64,000 nt of DNA, taken from Roseiarcus fermentans. GTDB lineage: Bacteria > Pseudomonadota > Alphaproteobacteria > Rhizobiales > Beijerinckiaceae. The DNA is taken from the NCBI RefSeq assembly GCF_003315135.1, contig NZ_QNRK01000037.1:1-64000 (forward strand), read 5' to 3'. The notes beneath the pieces were generated by a model. The model searched no databases. It saw only the letters and a list, made by a program, of their open reading frames with translations, and was not told the DNA's origin. The position numbers and the translations under genes are program-made. Shown piece after piece: positions 7,758-18,520 of this stretch (its first letter is position 1; each line of letters begins with the position of its first letter).

Positions 7758-9206
7758 TCAATGCAGTGCCCGATCGAGCAATTGCCGATCGAGTTCGTTA
7801 TCGATGTCGTACGGAAAGCGCTCCACGAAGACGTCGCGGGCGATCTTCCAGGGATCGCTGTCATCTGCCTGCAGGTTTGCCGCTGCGCCCCACCAGTTCA
7901 CGCCCTGCCACGAGAGCCGGAAGGCGAGGTAGTTGGCCAGCCCGCCCACACTCACCCCATTCTTTTCTGCGATCGACGGAACGACGCTTTTCAGCCGCTC
8001 CACTGACTTGCGTGCGGCCTGAACACAGGCCTGCGCCAACGCCTCTGCCTCACCGTTGAGCACGACATCGCCGGCGAATTGGCTGGCGGCAATTTCCTCG
8101 TCTGAGTTACGTCGTTCGGAGGACGTCTCATCCGCCTCAATCACTTCCAGCGTGTCGGCCTCCGGCTGCTGACCGGCGTGAAAGAGTTCGTGCAGAAGAT
8201 CGAACAGCCAGCGGGCTTCGTGCTTCGACGTCTGTTTCAGCACGACGGCGTTGCGACCAGCGTAGCGCCAGCAGGCGCCATGAAAGGTGCCGCGGTCGCG
8301 AAGCGGTAGAACGACGACACCTAGATCCCAAGCCGTATGAAGCGCGCTCTTGAGATCGATGGTCTTGTAGGTCTCCTGAATACGGCGATGCATGACCGCC
8401 GGGTCCGTGGGGATTTCGGTCTTGGGCAGCGATCGCGCGCCCTTGAGCACGACGACGGCAAGATAGTTCGCATAGGCAGCATAAAGGCCGGTCGTTGCCT
8501 GCGCGCGATTGGCAGGCATCTTGAATCGTGCTTCGGCCGCGGCGAAGCGCGGCGCGACTAGTGCCTGTGCGCCGAACATATTATCGCGCGTCCAACCGAA
8601 AACGCGTTCGAGGACCGCGCCGGCCTTGGAGGTCAAGGCATAGTCGCCGTCCTCGCTGGGAATCTCGCCGCTGGCGCGTGCGGCGTCTGCCGATGGCAAC
8701 AGCCGCGACAATAGAAAGTCGCGATCAAGCCCAACCTGACGCAGTTTGCTGACGAGCCCACCAAAATTGGCGGGCGCCACCGGCAGAAGGATGTCGTTCT
8801 TGATGCGTACGCGAAGGGCGCTGGCGATCTCTCGCAGGCGTTGATAGCTGGCGGATGCATAGCGCTCAGCCTCGTAGCGCTGGATTTGTTGCTCCTTGAG
8901 CCCAAGTCGATCGGCGAGAGCCTTTTGACTGAGTCCGCTTGCGATCCTCGCCCGGATGAGGCCGTCGGCCAGTTCGTCGAACGAGTCGATAGAGATCATA
9001 GAGAGGTCGGCGGACTTCAGACGGTCATATTCGGCAAGCTCAGCTTCTAGGTCGGCGAGTTGGCTTTCCATGGCCTCGCGCTCCGCCTGAAGCAGGCGCG
9101 GATGCACATCTGGCCGCACGGTGGCGTTGGCGAGTTCGCTGATAGCCTTACGAAACCGATCGGCTTCACTCCGGGTGATCCTGTACTGCCGTTCGTTGGT
9201 AATCAT
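7758..9206 (-). CDS. XRE-HTH regulator fused to ImmA/IrrE-type metalloprotease
   Basis: This 482-residue fusion has an N-terminal coiled-coil-like segment (about 10-65). An XRE helix-turn-helix follows at about 82-113 (GLSQKALADRLGLKEQQIQR). The C-terminal zinc-protease domain carries H-E-x-x-H as HELFH at residues 339-343. HTH-ImmA fusions, known from IrrE and phage ImmA-type proteins, act as repressors or antirepressors relieved by DNA damage or phage signals. As gene two of the operon it is the obvious regulator of the palindrome at 9641-9662. The ATG overlaps the first gene's stop (ATGA). Which signal triggers the protease cannot be seen. Confidence 0.85.
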   Translation of the reverse strand: MITNERQYRITRSEADRFRKAISELANATVRPDVHPRLLQAEREAMESQLADLEAELAEYDRLKSADLSMISIDSFDELADGLIRARIASGLSQKALADRLGLKEQQIQRYEAERYASASYQRLREIASALRVRIKNDILLPVAPANFGGLVSKLRQVGLDRDFLLSRLLPSADAARASGEIPSEDGDYALTSKAGAVLERVFGWTRDNMFGAQALVAPRFAAAEARFKMPANRAQATTGLYAAYANYLAVVVLKGARSLPKTEIPTDPAVMHRRIQETYKTIDLKSALHTAWDLGVVVLPLRDRGTFHGACWRYAGRNAVVLKQTSKHEARWLFDLLHELFHAGQQPEADTLEVIEADETSSERRNSDEEIAASQFAGDVVLNGEAEALAQACVQAARKSVERLKSVVPSIAEKNGVSVGGLANYLAFRLSWQGVNWWGAAANLQADDSDPWKIARDVFVERFPYDIDNELDRQLLDRALH

Positions 9207-9640
9207 GGCAGGCTCCCCAGGTCGATATTGACGATTCCCTTGGGCACGCCGTTGCGGTCCTTCATGAAGAAGTCACGGTAAAGGACGCCAGGGGCCGCGA
9301 AAGAAGACGCCGGAAAGAGTTCGCCCAGATATTTCGATTTCATAGCCGCTCGGCCGTTAGTGAAATCGAGCAGCACCGGGTCGAGACGATAGGGGTCGAC
9401 CCCCGCTGTGTCCCACGCTCCGTCATAATCCTCCGGAAGGTCCTTTTGTGAAACGAAGCTTCCGTCGAGCAACATTGATCGGCAGCCCGCAGCAGCCAGA
9501 TTTTGCAATGCGGCAAGAAGACCCCCGACGAGACGGGTGCGATGGCCGTTGCTGCTAAACCGCGGTGCCACCTCACCCCAGGGTGCGTCATGCACTCCAG
9601 GGGGAAGATAGCCAGTCAATGGATCAACGTCGGGAAGCAT
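9203..9640 (-). CDS. DUF6932-type nucleotidyltransferase-like protein
   Basis: The 145-residue protein begins MLPDVDPLTGYLPPGVHDAP, close to the N-terminus I recall for DUF6932 proteins (LPP-G-x-L-PPGIH). The central block LLDGSFVSQKDLPEDYD fits the G-S...D-x-D core of minimal nucleotidyltransferases. The fold may act as an antitoxin-like or nucleotidylating partner, which is inference. ATG at 9638-9640 was taken because homology starts there. The longer frame to 9883 reads tRNA-flanking DNA. A predicted -10 box lies only 6 bases upstream, so the mRNA appears to start at or next to the ATG. It is the first gene of the operon. Confidence 0.68.
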   Translation of the reverse strand: MLPDVDPLTGYLPPGVHDAPWGEVAPRFSSNGHRTRLVGGLLAALQNLAAAGCRSMLLDGSFVSQKDLPEDYDGAWDTAGVDPYRLDPVLLDFTNGRAAMKSKYLGELFPASSFAAPGVLYRDFFMKDRNGVPKGIVNIDLGSLP

Positions 9641-9662
9641 GACACAACAATATCGTTGTGTC
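9641..9662. promoter_or_regulatory. 22-bp palindromic operator at the head of the island operon
   Basis: Perfect 8-base arms GACACAAC and GTTGTGTC flank a six-base centre that is itself symmetric except for its outer pair. The dyad touches the first start codon and covers the predicted -10 box (9647-9652). This is what is expected for auto-repression by the HTH protein encoded as gene two, which is inference from position. Confidence 0.6.
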
Positions 9663-9675
9663 GCTGGTTCGTCAA
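9647..9675 (-). promoter_or_regulatory. sigma70-type promoter, predicted leaderless transcript
   Basis: On the minus strand TTGACG (9670-9675) is followed by exactly 17 bases and then TATTGT (9647-9652). Only six bases separate this -10 box from the ATG of the DUF6932 gene, so transcription would begin at about the A of the start codon. No Shine-Dalgarno sequence could fit. The spacing is ideal for a housekeeping sigma factor. Confidence 0.5.
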
Positions 9676-9861
9676 GAGCTCCCGATCGACGCAAGTCGCG
9701 CATCTGCCTGGGCCTTGCCATGTCGGCATGCCGTTTCATCGGCGCGTCGGAATTGCTCGGTTTCGTGGCGGAAGCGTATCGGCGGCTGGGGCGCATCAGC
9801 ATCGCGGGCATTGGACCGGAAGGTGCGTCGAGACTCGGCGGGGAGGCGGCGGCCCGTCGTC

Positions 9862-9882
9862 GTGGACACCATGTGGACACCA
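9862..9882. repeat. two tandem copies of GTGGACACCA
   Basis: GTGGACACCA occurs at 9862-9871 and again at 9873-9882, an 11-base period. The pair lies between the tRNA-Gly terminator and the island operon. It could be a recombination or protein-binding site. No function is shown by sequence. Confidence 0.3.
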
Positions 9883-9898
9883 CGCCAGAAACGACGAA

Positions 9899-9916
9899 GG
9901 CCGCCTTGCGGCGGCC
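9899..9916 (-). terminator. rho-independent terminator after tRNA-Gly
   Basis: A 7-bp GC stem (GGCCGCC/GGCGGCC) closes a four-base loop. On the minus strand it is followed by a T-rich run (TTCGTCGTTTC). It lies 35 bases beyond the tRNA 3' end in the direction of tRNA transcription. Confidence 0.6.
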
Positions 9917-9950
9917 CTCTCGTTAAAGTCTGATTTCCTTTAATAAATTT

Positions 9951-10025
9951 TGGAGCGGGCGAAGGGATTCGAACCCTCGACCCCAACCTTGGCAAGGTTG
10001 TGCTCTACCCCTGAGCTACACCCGC
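9951..10025 (-). tRNA. tRNA-Gly (anticodon GCC)
   Basis: The minus strand folds as a complete cloverleaf. Acceptor strand GCGGGTG pairs with CGCCCGC (one G-U), the D arm has GCTC/GAGC, the anticodon stem is CAACC/GGTTG with loop TTGCCAA (anticodon GCC), and the T arm has GAGGG/CCCTT with TTCGAAT. CCA is encoded (9951-9953). Its 3' end points towards the 3.8-9.6 kb island. tRNA 3' ends are common integration sites for genomic islands, but no integrase or duplicated 3' end was found in the window. Confidence 0.95.
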
Positions 10026-10223
10026 ATCCGTGCGCCGGCTCGCCGACGCCGGGCGCTTATGACCCAGCCGGGCCCCGATTGCAACACCTTGTTTTCGCCG
10101 CCATGACCAGAATAGTGCATGCCCGTGGAAACCCGTTGCGGCGACGGGACACGCGGGGTTGATTTGACAGCGTCACCCGCGCGCCGCATGCGGACCCGAG
10201 CACGAGCGCACGAATGACACCTC

Positions 10224-11768
10224 ATGAATGAAGCGTTCAAACCCGAGGTCGCCGAGCGCGTCGCGCCGGCGCCTCCGGGTCCCGAGATCCCCGCCCCCGC
10301 GCCCGAGCCGAAAGCGCCGCCGCGGCGGCGCAGGCTTCTCGTCCGGATCGCGCTCGTCGTCGTGCTCGCGGCGGTCGCCGTTTTTGCCTGGCAGAGGTTC
10401 GACAGGCACGAGACCGCGCCGAAGGAGGGCGTCGCCGAGTCCGGCCGCGCCGGACCGCCGCCGCAGACGGTTCGGGTCGCGCCGGTCGCGACCGGCGACA
10501 TGCCGATCACCCTCGACGCGCTCGGAACCGTGACTCCGTTCGAGACCGTGACGATCCGGACCCAGATCGCCGGCACGCTGATGAATCTGGGTTTCACCGA
10601 AGGGCAGACCGTCAAGAAAGGCGACTTCCTCGCCCAGATCGACCCGAGGCCCTATCAGGCGGCGCTCGCCCAGGCGCAAGGCCAGCTCGCCAAGGACCAG
10701 GCGCTGCTCGCCCAGGCGGAGAACAATCTCGATCGGTATGAGGCGCTGATTAAGCAGGATTCGATCTCCAAGCAGCAGGTCACCGACCAGGAGGCGCTGG
10801 TCCAGCAGGACAAGGCGGCGATCCAGAGCGATCAGGCGGCGGTGCAGACGGCTCAGATCAACCTCAACTACGCCCATATCGTCTCCCCCATCGACGGCCG
10901 GGTCGGGCTCCGCCTCGTCGACCCTGGCAACTATCTGCAGCCGTCCGACTCGACCGGCATCGTCGTCGTCACCCAGCTCGATCCGATCAGCGTCGTCTTC
11001 GCGACCGCGGAGGACAACCTGCCGCGCATCGCCGCCCGGCTCGCGTCCGGCGCGACCCTCCCGGTCACCGCGTTCAACCGCGCCAATGTGGACAAACTGG
11101 CCGAGGGAACGCTGACCGCCTACGACAGCCAGGTCGACATCACCACTGGCACGATCAAGATGCGCGCGACCTTCGCCAATCCGAACGGCGTCCTGTTTCC
11201 GCAGCAGTTCGTCAACGTACGGCTTCTGGTCGACACGCTGAAGGGCGTCGTCCTCGCCCCCAACGCCGCGGTCCAGATTGGCCCGTCGGGCGATTACGTC
11301 TATCTCCTGAACGCCGACGGGACGGTGACGAAGCGCGACATCGTCGCCGGTCCTTCGAACGCCACGTCGACCACGATCACGTCCGGCCTCGCCGCAGGCG
11401 ACAGGATCGTGATCGACGGCGTCGACCGGCTCAGGGACGGCGCCAAGGTGACGGTGGTCGGCGCTCCGGGGGAAGCTGCGCCCGGCGGCGGCGCGGAAGC
11501 CTGCGCGGCGAAACTGTCGCCCGAGGCGAAGGCGATCTACGCCGCAGCCAGCGCCGGATTCGCGGCGGCGGACGATCCCCGCGCCTTCGTCAAGGGCAAG
11601 GTTCAGGATCTCGTCAAAGCGGGAACGGTCCAGAAGGACAGCGCACGCCCGAGCGCAATGGCAGCGCGCGCGTGCCTGGATCAGCTGTCCGCAGCCGGCG
11701 CGCCCCCGCCGGCCGGCGGGCGCCCTGCTGGCGGGGCGCAGCCCGCCGCCCAGGGCGCGGCGAAGTGA
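10224..11768 (+). CDS. mdtA: RND efflux periplasmic adaptor (MdtA-like)
   Basis: This 514-residue membrane-fusion protein has a proline-rich cytoplasmic N-terminus, one membrane anchor at about residues 35-55, and the barrel-sandwich motif [24 protein letters not shown] at about 110-130. A helical hairpin ([19 protein letters not shown]) and a beta-barrel with [20 protein letters not shown] follow. It links the inner-membrane RND pump to the outer-membrane channel. The last ~95 residues, with two cysteines and a Pro/Gly/Ala-rich tail, extend beyond the usual ~415-residue MdtA length. It heads an operon with two RND permeases and an OMF, the MdtABC layout. A TTGACA at 10164-10169 is a possible -35 box. 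Confidence 0.92.
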   Translation: MNEAFKPEVAERVAPAPPGPEIPAPAPEPKAPPRRRRLLVRIALVVVLAAVAVFAWQRFDRHETAPKEGVAESGRAGPPPQTVRVAPVATGDMPITLDALGTVTPFETVTIRTQIAGTLMNLGFTEGQTVKKGDFLAQIDPRPYQAALAQAQGQLAKDQALLAQAENNLDRYEALIKQDSISKQQVTDQEALVQQDKAAIQSDQAAVQTAQINLNYAHIVSPIDGRVGLRLVDPGNYLQPSDSTGIVVVTQLDPISVVFATAEDNLPRIAARLASGATLPVTAFNRANVDKLAEGTLTAYDSQVDITTGTIKMRATFANPNGVLFPQQFVNVRLLVDTLKGVVLAPNAAVQIGPSGDYVYLLNADGTVTKRDIVAGPSNATSTTITSGLAAGDRIVIDGVDRLRDGAKVTVVGAPGEAAPGGGAEACAAKLSPEAKAIYAAASAGFAAADDPRAFVKGKVQDLVKAGTVQKDSARPSAMAARACLDQLSAAGAPPPAGGRPAGGAQPAAQGAAK

Positions 11769-11793
11769 GCGCCGCCGCGGGAGCAAGCCGCCC

Positions 11794-14700
11794 GTGAACC
11801 CGTCCAGACTCTTCATCGACAGGCCGGTCGCGACCAGCCTGCTCATGATCGCCATTCTGCTCGTCGGGCTCGCCGGATACCGTTTCCTGCCGCTCTCGGC
11901 GCTGCCGGAGGTCGACTACCCGACCATCCAGGTCCAGACCTTCTATCCGGGCGCGAGCCCCGAGGTGATGACCTCGGCGGTGACGGCGCCGCTCGAGCGC
12001 CAGTTCGGCCAGATGGCGAGCCTCAGCCAGATGATGTCGGCGAGTTCGGCCGGCGCGTCGGTCATCACCCTGCGCTTCGGCCTCGACATCGGCATCGACA
12101 TCGCCGAGCAGGAGGTCCAGGCGGCGATCAACGCCGCCGGCAACCTTCTGCCCGCCGACCTCCCCGCCCCGCCGATCTACGCCAAGGTCAACCCGGCCGA
12201 CGCCCCGATCCTGACCCTCGGCGTGGCGTCCAATACGATGAAGCTCACCGAGGTCGAGGACATCCTCGAGGGCCGGATCGTCCCGAAACTGTCGCAGCTT
12301 CCCGGCGTCGGCCTCGTCACGATTTCCGGCGGACAGCGGCCGGCGGTGCGCATCCACGCCAATCCGCTGGCGCTCGCCGCCTACGGCGTCAACCTCGACG
12401 ACCTGCGCACCACGATCGCCAATCTCAACGTCAACACGCCCAAGGGCAGCTTCGACGGGCCGTCGCAGTCCTCGACCATCAACGCCAACGACCAGATCCA
12501 CGACCCGAAGGACTACCTGAAATCCGTCGTCGCCTACCGCGACAACGCGCCGATCCATCTGTCCGACGTGGCGAGCGTCGAGATCGGGCCGGAGAACAGC
12601 CGGCTCGCCGCCTGGATGAACACGACGCCGGCGCTGATCGTCAACATCCAGCGCCAGCCGGGCGCGAACGTCATCGCGGTCTCGGACGCGGTCGAGGCGA
12701 TCCTGCCGACCCTGAGGGCGACCCTGCCGGCGGGCCTGACCCTCGAACCGCTGACCGACCGCACGACGACCATCCGAGCGTCGGTCAAGGACGTCGAGTT
12801 CGAGCTCGCGCTCGCGGTCGGCCTCGTCGTCATGGTGATCTTCCTGTTCCTCAGGAACATCCCGGCGACCGTCATCCCGAGCCTGTCGGTGCCGCTGTCG
12901 CTCGTGGGCGCGCTCGCGATCATGTACGCGTTCGATTTCAGCCTCGACAACCTGTCGCTGATGGCGCTGACGGTCGCGACCGGATTCGTCGTCGACGACG
13001 CCATCGTGGTGATCGAGAACATCGCCCGCCACCTCGAGGCGGGTGACAGCCCGTACGACGCGGCGGTGAAGGGCTCGGCGCAGATCGGCTTCACCATCAT
13101 CTCGCTGACCGTGTCGCTGCTCGCGGTGCTGATCCCGCTGCTGTTCATGGGCGACGTGGTGGGGCGGCTGTTCCACGAGTTCGCGATCACGCTCGCCGCC
13201 ACCATCGTGATTTCCGCCTTCGTCTCGCTGACGCTGGTTCCGATGCTGTGCGCCAAGCTCCTCAGGCCGACCGGCGGGGGCGAGGCGAGCGGCGGAAGAC
13301 TGTTCCAGGCGCTGACCCGCTTCTACGCCGCGACCCTGCGGGTCGTGCTCGACCATCAGGGGATCACGCTCCTCGTCGCAGTCGGGACCTTCCTCCTGAC
13401 CGGCTACCTGTACGTGACGATCCCGAAGGGGTTCTTTCCGATCCAGGACACCGGCGTCATCCAGGGCGTGACCCAATCGTCGGAGGACGTCTCGTTCGAG
13501 CGCATGGCCACGCAGCAGCAGGCGCTGGCGAAGGCGATCCTCGCCGATCGAGACGTCGCCAGCCTGTCGTCGTTCATTGGCGTCGACGGCGACAACGTCA
13601 CGCTCAACTCCGGCCGGCTGCTGATCAACCTCAAGCCCGAGAGCGAGCGCAAGGCGACGGTCAGCCAGATCATCCGCCGCCTCGCGCAGGAGACCGCTGG
13701 CGTTCCCGGGATTTCGCTCTACATGCAGCCGGTGCAGGACCTGACCATCGACACCGCGGTCAGCGCCACTCAGTATCAGTTCACGCTGCAGAACCAGGAC
13801 CTCGCGCTGTTGCAGGCCTGGACTCCGAAGGTCCTGCAACGGCTTGCGAAGGTCCCCTCGATCGTCGACGTCGCGAGCGACCTGCAGCCGAACGGTCGGT
13901 CCGTGTTCGTCGATCTCGACCGCAGCGGGGCCGCGCGCTTCGGCATCACCCCCGCGATCGTCGACAACGCGCTCTACGACGCCTACGGCCAGCGCATCAT
14001 CTCGACCATCTTCACCCAGACCAACCAGTACCGGGTCATTCTCGACATCGACCCGAAGATGGCGCGCTCGCTCGATTCGCTCGACAACCTCTATCTGCCG
14101 TCGGCCTCGTCGACCTCGGGGCAGACGCCGCTGAACGCGGTCGCCAATTTCGTCGTCAGGACCTCGCCGTTGCAGATCTCGCATCTGAAGCAGTTTCCGG
14201 TGACGACGATTTCGTTCAATCTCGCGCCCGGCGCGTCGCTTGGGCAGGCGGTCGATCAGATCGACGCGGCGCTCGGCGACATCGAGCTTCCCAAGAGCTT
14301 CGGCGTCGCCTACCAGGGCGCGGCGCAGGCGTTCCAGTCGGCGCTCCAGAACGAGGTGTTCCTGCTCGCGGCGGCGATCGCGGCGATGTACATCGTGCTG
14401 GGCGTCCTCTACGAGAGCTTCGTCCACCCGATCACGATCCTGACCACGCTGCCGTCGGCCGGCATCGGCGCCTTGCTCACGCTCGAGGTCGCCGGCGCGG
14501 GTCTCGACATCATCGGCGTGATCGGCATCGTGCTGCTGATCGGCATCGTCAAGAAGAACGCGATCATGATGATCGACTTCGCCCTCGACGCGCAGCGCAA
14601 CGAGGGTCTGGCGCCGCGCGAGGCGATCACCCGGGCCTGCCTGCTGCGGCTGCGGCCGATCCTGATGACGACGGTCGCGGCGATCTTCGGCGCGCTGCCG

Positions 14701-14889
14701 CTGATGCTGGGAACCGGCGTCGGCTCCGAGCTTCGCCATCCGCTCGGCCTCGCCATCGTCGGCGGCCTCGCGTTCAGCCAGGTCCTGACGCTCTACACGA
14801 CCCCGGTCATTTATCTCTTCTTCGAGCGGCTCGGCGGACGCTTCGGCATGGGCGCGACCGGCGCGACGCTGGCGGCGGCGCCGACGTGA
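11794..14889 (+). CDS. mdtB: RND efflux permease, MdtB-like
   Basis: The inner-membrane RND transporter of 1031 residues has the usual length and opens [20 protein letters not shown], a typical HAE1 start with the first transmembrane helix at about 10-30. TM4 has the proton-relay pair Asp-Asp in [15 protein letters not shown]. The second half repeats the fold, including [15 protein letters not shown]. In MdtABC two different permeases form a heterotrimer that exports amphiphilic compounds such as bile-salt-like detergents or novobiocin. That substrate range is known for E. coli and not tested here. The start is GTG 11794, 25 bases after the adaptor stop. The stop overlaps the next gene (GTGA). 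Confidence 0.93.
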   Translation: MNPSRLFIDRPVATSLLMIAILLVGLAGYRFLPLSALPEVDYPTIQVQTFYPGASPEVMTSAVTAPLERQFGQMASLSQMMSASSAGASVITLRFGLDIGIDIAEQEVQAAINAAGNLLPADLPAPPIYAKVNPADAPILTLGVASNTMKLTEVEDILEGRIVPKLSQLPGVGLVTISGGQRPAVRIHANPLALAAYGVNLDDLRTTIANLNVNTPKGSFDGPSQSSTINANDQIHDPKDYLKSVVAYRDNAPIHLSDVASVEIGPENSRLAAWMNTTPALIVNIQRQPGANVIAVSDAVEAILPTLRATLPAGLTLEPLTDRTTTIRASVKDVEFELALAVGLVVMVIFLFLRNIPATVIPSLSVPLSLVGALAIMYAFDFSLDNLSLMALTVATGFVVDDAIVVIENIARHLEAGDSPYDAAVKGSAQIGFTIISLTVSLLAVLIPLLFMGDVVGRLFHEFAITLAATIVISAFVSLTLVPMLCAKLLRPTGGGEASGGRLFQALTRFYAATLRVVLDHQGITLLVAVGTFLLTGYLYVTIPKGFFPIQDTGVIQGVTQSSEDVSFERMATQQQALAKAILADRDVASLSSFIGVDGDNVTLNSGRLLINLKPESERKATVSQIIRRLAQETAGVPGISLYMQPVQDLTIDTAVSATQYQFTLQNQDLALLQAWTPKVLQRLAKVPSIVDVASDLQPNGRSVFVDLDRSGAARFGITPAIVDNALYDAYGQRIISTIFTQTNQYRVILDIDPKMARSLDSLDNLYLPSASSTSGQTPLNAVANFVVRTSPLQISHLKQFPVTTISFNLAPGASLGQAVDQIDAALGDIELPKSFGVAYQGAAQAFQSALQNEVFLLAAAIAAMYIVLGVLYESFVHPITILTTLPSAGIGALLTLEVAGAGLDIIGVIGIVLLIGIVKKNAIMMIDFALDAQRNEGLAPREAITRACLLRLRPILMTTVAAIFGALPLMLGTGVGSELRHPLGLAIVGGLAFSQVLTLYTTPVIYLFFERLGGRFGMGATGATLAAAPT

Positions 14890-17800
14890 ACAACCGCTTC
14901 TCCGAGATCTTTATCAGGAGGCCGGTGGCGACGACGCTGCTGACGATCGGCGTCATCCTCGCGGGCCTGCTCGGCTACCGGCAATTGCCGGTCGCGCCGT
15001 TGCCGCAGATCGACTTTCCGGTGATCTCGGTCCAGGCCAACATGTCCGGCGCGAGTCCGGAGACGATGTCGTCCTCGGTCGCAGCGCCGCTCGAGCGCCA
15101 CCTCGGCCAGATCGCCGACGTCAACGAAATGACGTCGCAGAGCACGCTCGGCTCGACGCGCGTCATCCTGCAGTTCGGCCTCGACCGAAGCATTGACGGC
15201 GCCGCGCGCGACGTGCAGGCGGCGATCGTCGCGGCGCGGGCGGACCTGCCGACCAGCCTGCGCCAGAACCCGTCCTATCACAAGATCAATCCGGCGGACG
15301 CGCCGATCATGGTCCTCGCCATGACGTCGTCCGGCCACACCCCGGGCCAGCTCTACGACATCGCCTCCAACGTGCTGCAGCAGCGCCTGTCGCAACTGCC
15401 GGGCGTCGGCCAGGTCAACATCTCGGGCTCGGCGTTGCCGGCGGTCCGGATCGAGGTCAATCCGACGGCGGTCTTCCGCTACGGAATCGGCCTCGAGGAC
15501 ATTCGCGCCGCGCTCGCCTCCGCCAACGCCAACAGCCCGAAAGGCGCGATCGAGGACGGCGCCGCGCATTATCAGGTCTACGCCAACGATCAGGCGACGA
15601 AAGCCGCGCAATACCGCGATCTCGTGATCGCCTACCGCAACAACGCGGCGGTCAAGCTCTCCGACGTCGCCGAGGTCGTCGACTCGGTCGAGGACCTGCG
15701 CAACGCCGGCCTCGTCAACGGCCGGCCCGGGGTGGCGGTGGTCGTCTCCCGCCAGCCCGGCGCCAACATCATCGACGTCGTCGACGCGGTCCACGCCGAG
15801 CTGCCGCGCCTGATCGCGTCGCTGCCGGGCGACGTCGATCTCAGCATTGCGGTCGACCGTTCGACGACCATCCGCCAGTCGCTCGCCGACACGCAAAGGA
15901 CGCTGATCGTCGCGGTCGTCCTGGTGATCCTGGTGGTGTTCGCCTTCCTGCGCAGCGTGCGCGCGGCGGCGATCCCGAGCGTCGCGGTGCCGACCTCGAT
16001 CATCGGCACGTTCGGCGTGATGTACCTGGCTGGATTCAGCCTCGACAACCTGTCGCTGATGGCGCTGACGATCTCGACCGGCTTCGTCGTCGACGACGCA
16101 ATCGTCGTGCTCGAGAACGTGTCGCGCCATCTCGAGGCCGGCATGGGGCGGCGCGAGGCGGCGATCCGCGGCGCGAACGAGGTCGGGTTCACGGTGCTGT
16201 CGATCTCGCTGTCGCTGATCGCGGTGTTCGCGCCGCTGATCTTCTTCGGCGGAATCGTCGGGCGCCTGTTCAACGAATTCGCGCTGACCCTGTCGGCGGC
16301 GGTGATGATTTCGCTCGCCGTCTCGCTGACGACGACGCCGATGATGTGCGCGCTGATCCTGCCGCGCGAACACACGCGGCGCCGCGGCCGGATCTATCAG
16401 GCCTCTGAGCGCGCGTTCGACGCAGCGCTCGGCTTCTATCGCGTCACGCTCCGCGTGGCTTTGCGCCACCCGGCGATCGTGGCGATGACGCTCCTCGCCA
16501 CGATCTGGCTCAACTACGATCTCTTTCGCTATCACGTGAGCTACGGCCTGTTCCCGGTCCAGGACACCGGCCTCATCATCGGCGCGATCCAGGCCGACCA
16601 GAGCATCTCGTTCCAGTCGATGGAAAAGAAGTTCACCGAGTTGCAGACGATCGTGCAGGACGACCCGGCGGTCGCGAACGTGGTCGGCTTCACCGGCGGA
16701 TTGCAGACGAACTCCGGCTTCATCTACGTGTCGCTGAAGCCCCAGGCCGTCCGCAAAGTCACAGCGGACGAGGTGGTCAACCGGCTGCGCGGCAAGCTCG
16801 CGCGCGTGGCCGGGGCGCGCCTCTTCATGATCGCGGTGTCCGATCTGCGCGCCGGCGGCCGGCAAAGCAATGCGGCCTACCAATACACCCTGCTCGCCGA
16901 CGACGCGTCGCAGCTCGCCCAGTGGACGCCGAAGCTGACCGAGGCCTTGACGAAGAGCGAGATCATCAAGGACGTCAACTCGGACCAGCAGCAGGGTGGG
17001 CTCGAGACCGACATCGTCATCGACCGCGACACCGCGATGCGGCTCGGACTGACGCTGAGCGCGATCGACAACACCCTCTACGACGCCTTCGGACAGCGTC
17101 AGGTTTCCGTCATCTACAGCGCGCAGAACCAGTACCACGTGGTGATGGAGGTCGCGCCGCGTTACTGGCAGGACCCCGGCACGCTCGACGACCTCTACGT
17201 CTCGACCGCCGGGGCCAACCCGACCGGCTCCCAGCAGACCGGCCTCGCTGCCGGACTCTTCAAGTCCAGCACCGGCGCGCAGAGCACGGCGACGTCGATC
17301 GCAACGGACGCGGCGCGTAACCTCGCCACCAATGCGCTGGCCGCGAGCGGTCACGCGTCGGCCTCGACCGGGTCCGCGGTGTCGTCCTCGGTCGAGAAAA
17401 TGGTTCCGCTGTCCGCCTTCGCCCGCGTCGTACCCGGCCACACGCCGCTCAGCGTCAACCACCAGGGCCTGTTCCCGGCCGCCACCATCTCGTTCAACCT
17501 CGCGCCCGGCAAGTCGCTGAGCCAGGCGCAGGCGGAAATCGACGACACGGTCCGGCGCATCGGCATGCCCTCGACCGTGCGCGGCGCATTCGCCGGGACG
17601 GCCGCCACCTTTCAGCAGTCGCAGTCGAGCATGCCGATGCTGTTCGGCGCGGCGCTGCTCACGATCTACATCGTGCTCGGCATCCTGTACGAGAGCCTGA
17701 TCCATCCGCTCACGATTCTCTCGACGCTGTTCTCGGCGAGCGTCGGCGCGGCGCTTGCGCTGTGGCTGTCCGACACGCCGTTCACCGTCATCGCGGCGAT

Positions 17801-18185
17801 CGGCGTGCTCCTGCTGATCGGCGTGGTGAAGAAGAACGCGATCATGATGGTCGACTTCGCGCTCGATGCGGAGCGGCGGCGCGGCCTCGACACGCGCGAA
17901 GCGATCGAGCAGGCTTGCCTGATGCGGTTCCGTCCGATCATGATGACCACCTTCGCGGCGATCTTCGGCGCGCTTCCCCTCGCCTTCGGAACGGGCGAAG
18001 GATCGGAGCTGCGCCACCCGCTCGGCATCACGATCGTCGGCGGCCTGATCGTCAGTCAGGCGCTGACCCTGTATACCACGCCGGTGGTTTTCATCTATCT
18101 CGATTCGCTTGGAAAAATGCTGGGGCGGCTGTGGAACCGATACTACCTGCGCGGAGCGCCCGCGCCTCTGCCGGACGCGCGCTGA
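14886..18185 (+). CDS. mdtC: RND efflux permease, MdtC-like, with an insertion
   Basis: The second RND permease has 1099 residues and starts at GTG 14886 ([19 protein letters not shown]), overlapping the mdtB stop as GTGA. The TM4 motif [15 protein letters not shown] and the late motif [15 protein letters not shown] are intact. It is about 70 residues longer than MdtC because residues ~776-838 hold a Ser/Ala/Thr-rich insertion (reading [19 protein letters not shown] and onward). This lies in the periplasmic docking part, just before the conserved VPLSAFA segment. An open frame upstream of 14886 is only the reading of mdtB in another frame. It should pair with MdtB in a mixed trimer. Confidence 0.92.
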   Translation: MNNRFSEIFIRRPVATTLLTIGVILAGLLGYRQLPVAPLPQIDFPVISVQANMSGASPETMSSSVAAPLERHLGQIADVNEMTSQSTLGSTRVILQFGLDRSIDGAARDVQAAIVAARADLPTSLRQNPSYHKINPADAPIMVLAMTSSGHTPGQLYDIASNVLQQRLSQLPGVGQVNISGSALPAVRIEVNPTAVFRYGIGLEDIRAALASANANSPKGAIEDGAAHYQVYANDQATKAAQYRDLVIAYRNNAAVKLSDVAEVVDSVEDLRNAGLVNGRPGVAVVVSRQPGANIIDVVDAVHAELPRLIASLPGDVDLSIAVDRSTTIRQSLADTQRTLIVAVVLVILVVFAFLRSVRAAAIPSVAVPTSIIGTFGVMYLAGFSLDNLSLMALTISTGFVVDDAIVVLENVSRHLEAGMGRREAAIRGANEVGFTVLSISLSLIAVFAPLIFFGGIVGRLFNEFALTLSAAVMISLAVSLTTTPMMCALILPREHTRRRGRIYQASERAFDAALGFYRVTLRVALRHPAIVAMTLLATIWLNYDLFRYHVSYGLFPVQDTGLIIGAIQADQSISFQSMEKKFTELQTIVQDDPAVANVVGFTGGLQTNSGFIYVSLKPQAVRKVTADEVVNRLRGKLARVAGARLFMIAVSDLRAGGRQSNAAYQYTLLADDASQLAQWTPKLTEALTKSEIIKDVNSDQQQGGLETDIVIDRDTAMRLGLTLSAIDNTLYDAFGQRQVSVIYSAQNQYHVVMEVAPRYWQDPGTLDDLYVSTAGANPTGSQQTGLAAGLFKSSTGAQSTATSIATDAARNLATNALAASGHASASTGSAVSSSVEKMVPLSAFARVVPGHTPLSVNHQGLFPAATISFNLAPGKSLSQAQAEIDDTVRRIGMPSTVRGAFAGTAATFQQSQSSMPMLFGAALLTIYIVLGILYESLIHPLTILSTLFSASVGAALALWLSDTPFTVIAAIGVLLLIGVVKKNAIMMVDFALDAERRRGLDTREAIEQACLMRFRPIMMTTFAAIFGALPLAFGTGEGSELRHPLGITIVGGLIVSQALTLYTTPVVFIYLDSLGKMLGRLWNRYYLRGAPAPLPDAR

Positions 18186-18520
18186 CGCCCGGGGCGCATC
18201 CGCGCGACCGGGACGCGGCCGCGAAGCCGGATATTTCTGATAATACAAATTGTTGAGAAAAAATATTGTGAAAAACTCGAAACCGAGGTAGGCTGATCCT
18301 TGCGCGACCCGACTGGATCCCCGATGCCTTTCCTGGCCCCCTCATGCCCGCAGCCGGATGGCGCCGAGCCCGCGCGGCTTTCCTCCCCCGTGGAGCGAAG
18401 CGGAACGGGGGATGGGGATCACCCGAGGGGCAGTGGCGGAGGCGAGCGCCATGGCGGTGTGTTTTTCGCCTCACAGGCCAGCCGTAGCGCCGCGCAACGG
18501 GAGGGTGCGCGTCTCGCGCA

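Noticed and set aside
9663..9950. Integrase gene or att site next to tRNA-Gly
   Set aside because: No frame between the tRNA and the operon has recombinase residues, and no copy of the tRNA 3' end was found in 1-9950.
11614..14739. Long open frames on the minus strand opposite the RND permease genes
   Set aside because: They are mirror readings of GC-rich coding DNA, Arg/Asp-rich with no family resemblance, while the plus-strand frames encode clear RND permeases.
13248..14885. Apparent 5' extension of the MdtC-like gene
   Set aside because: It reads the mdtB coding region in another frame; homology begins exactly at GTG 14886.
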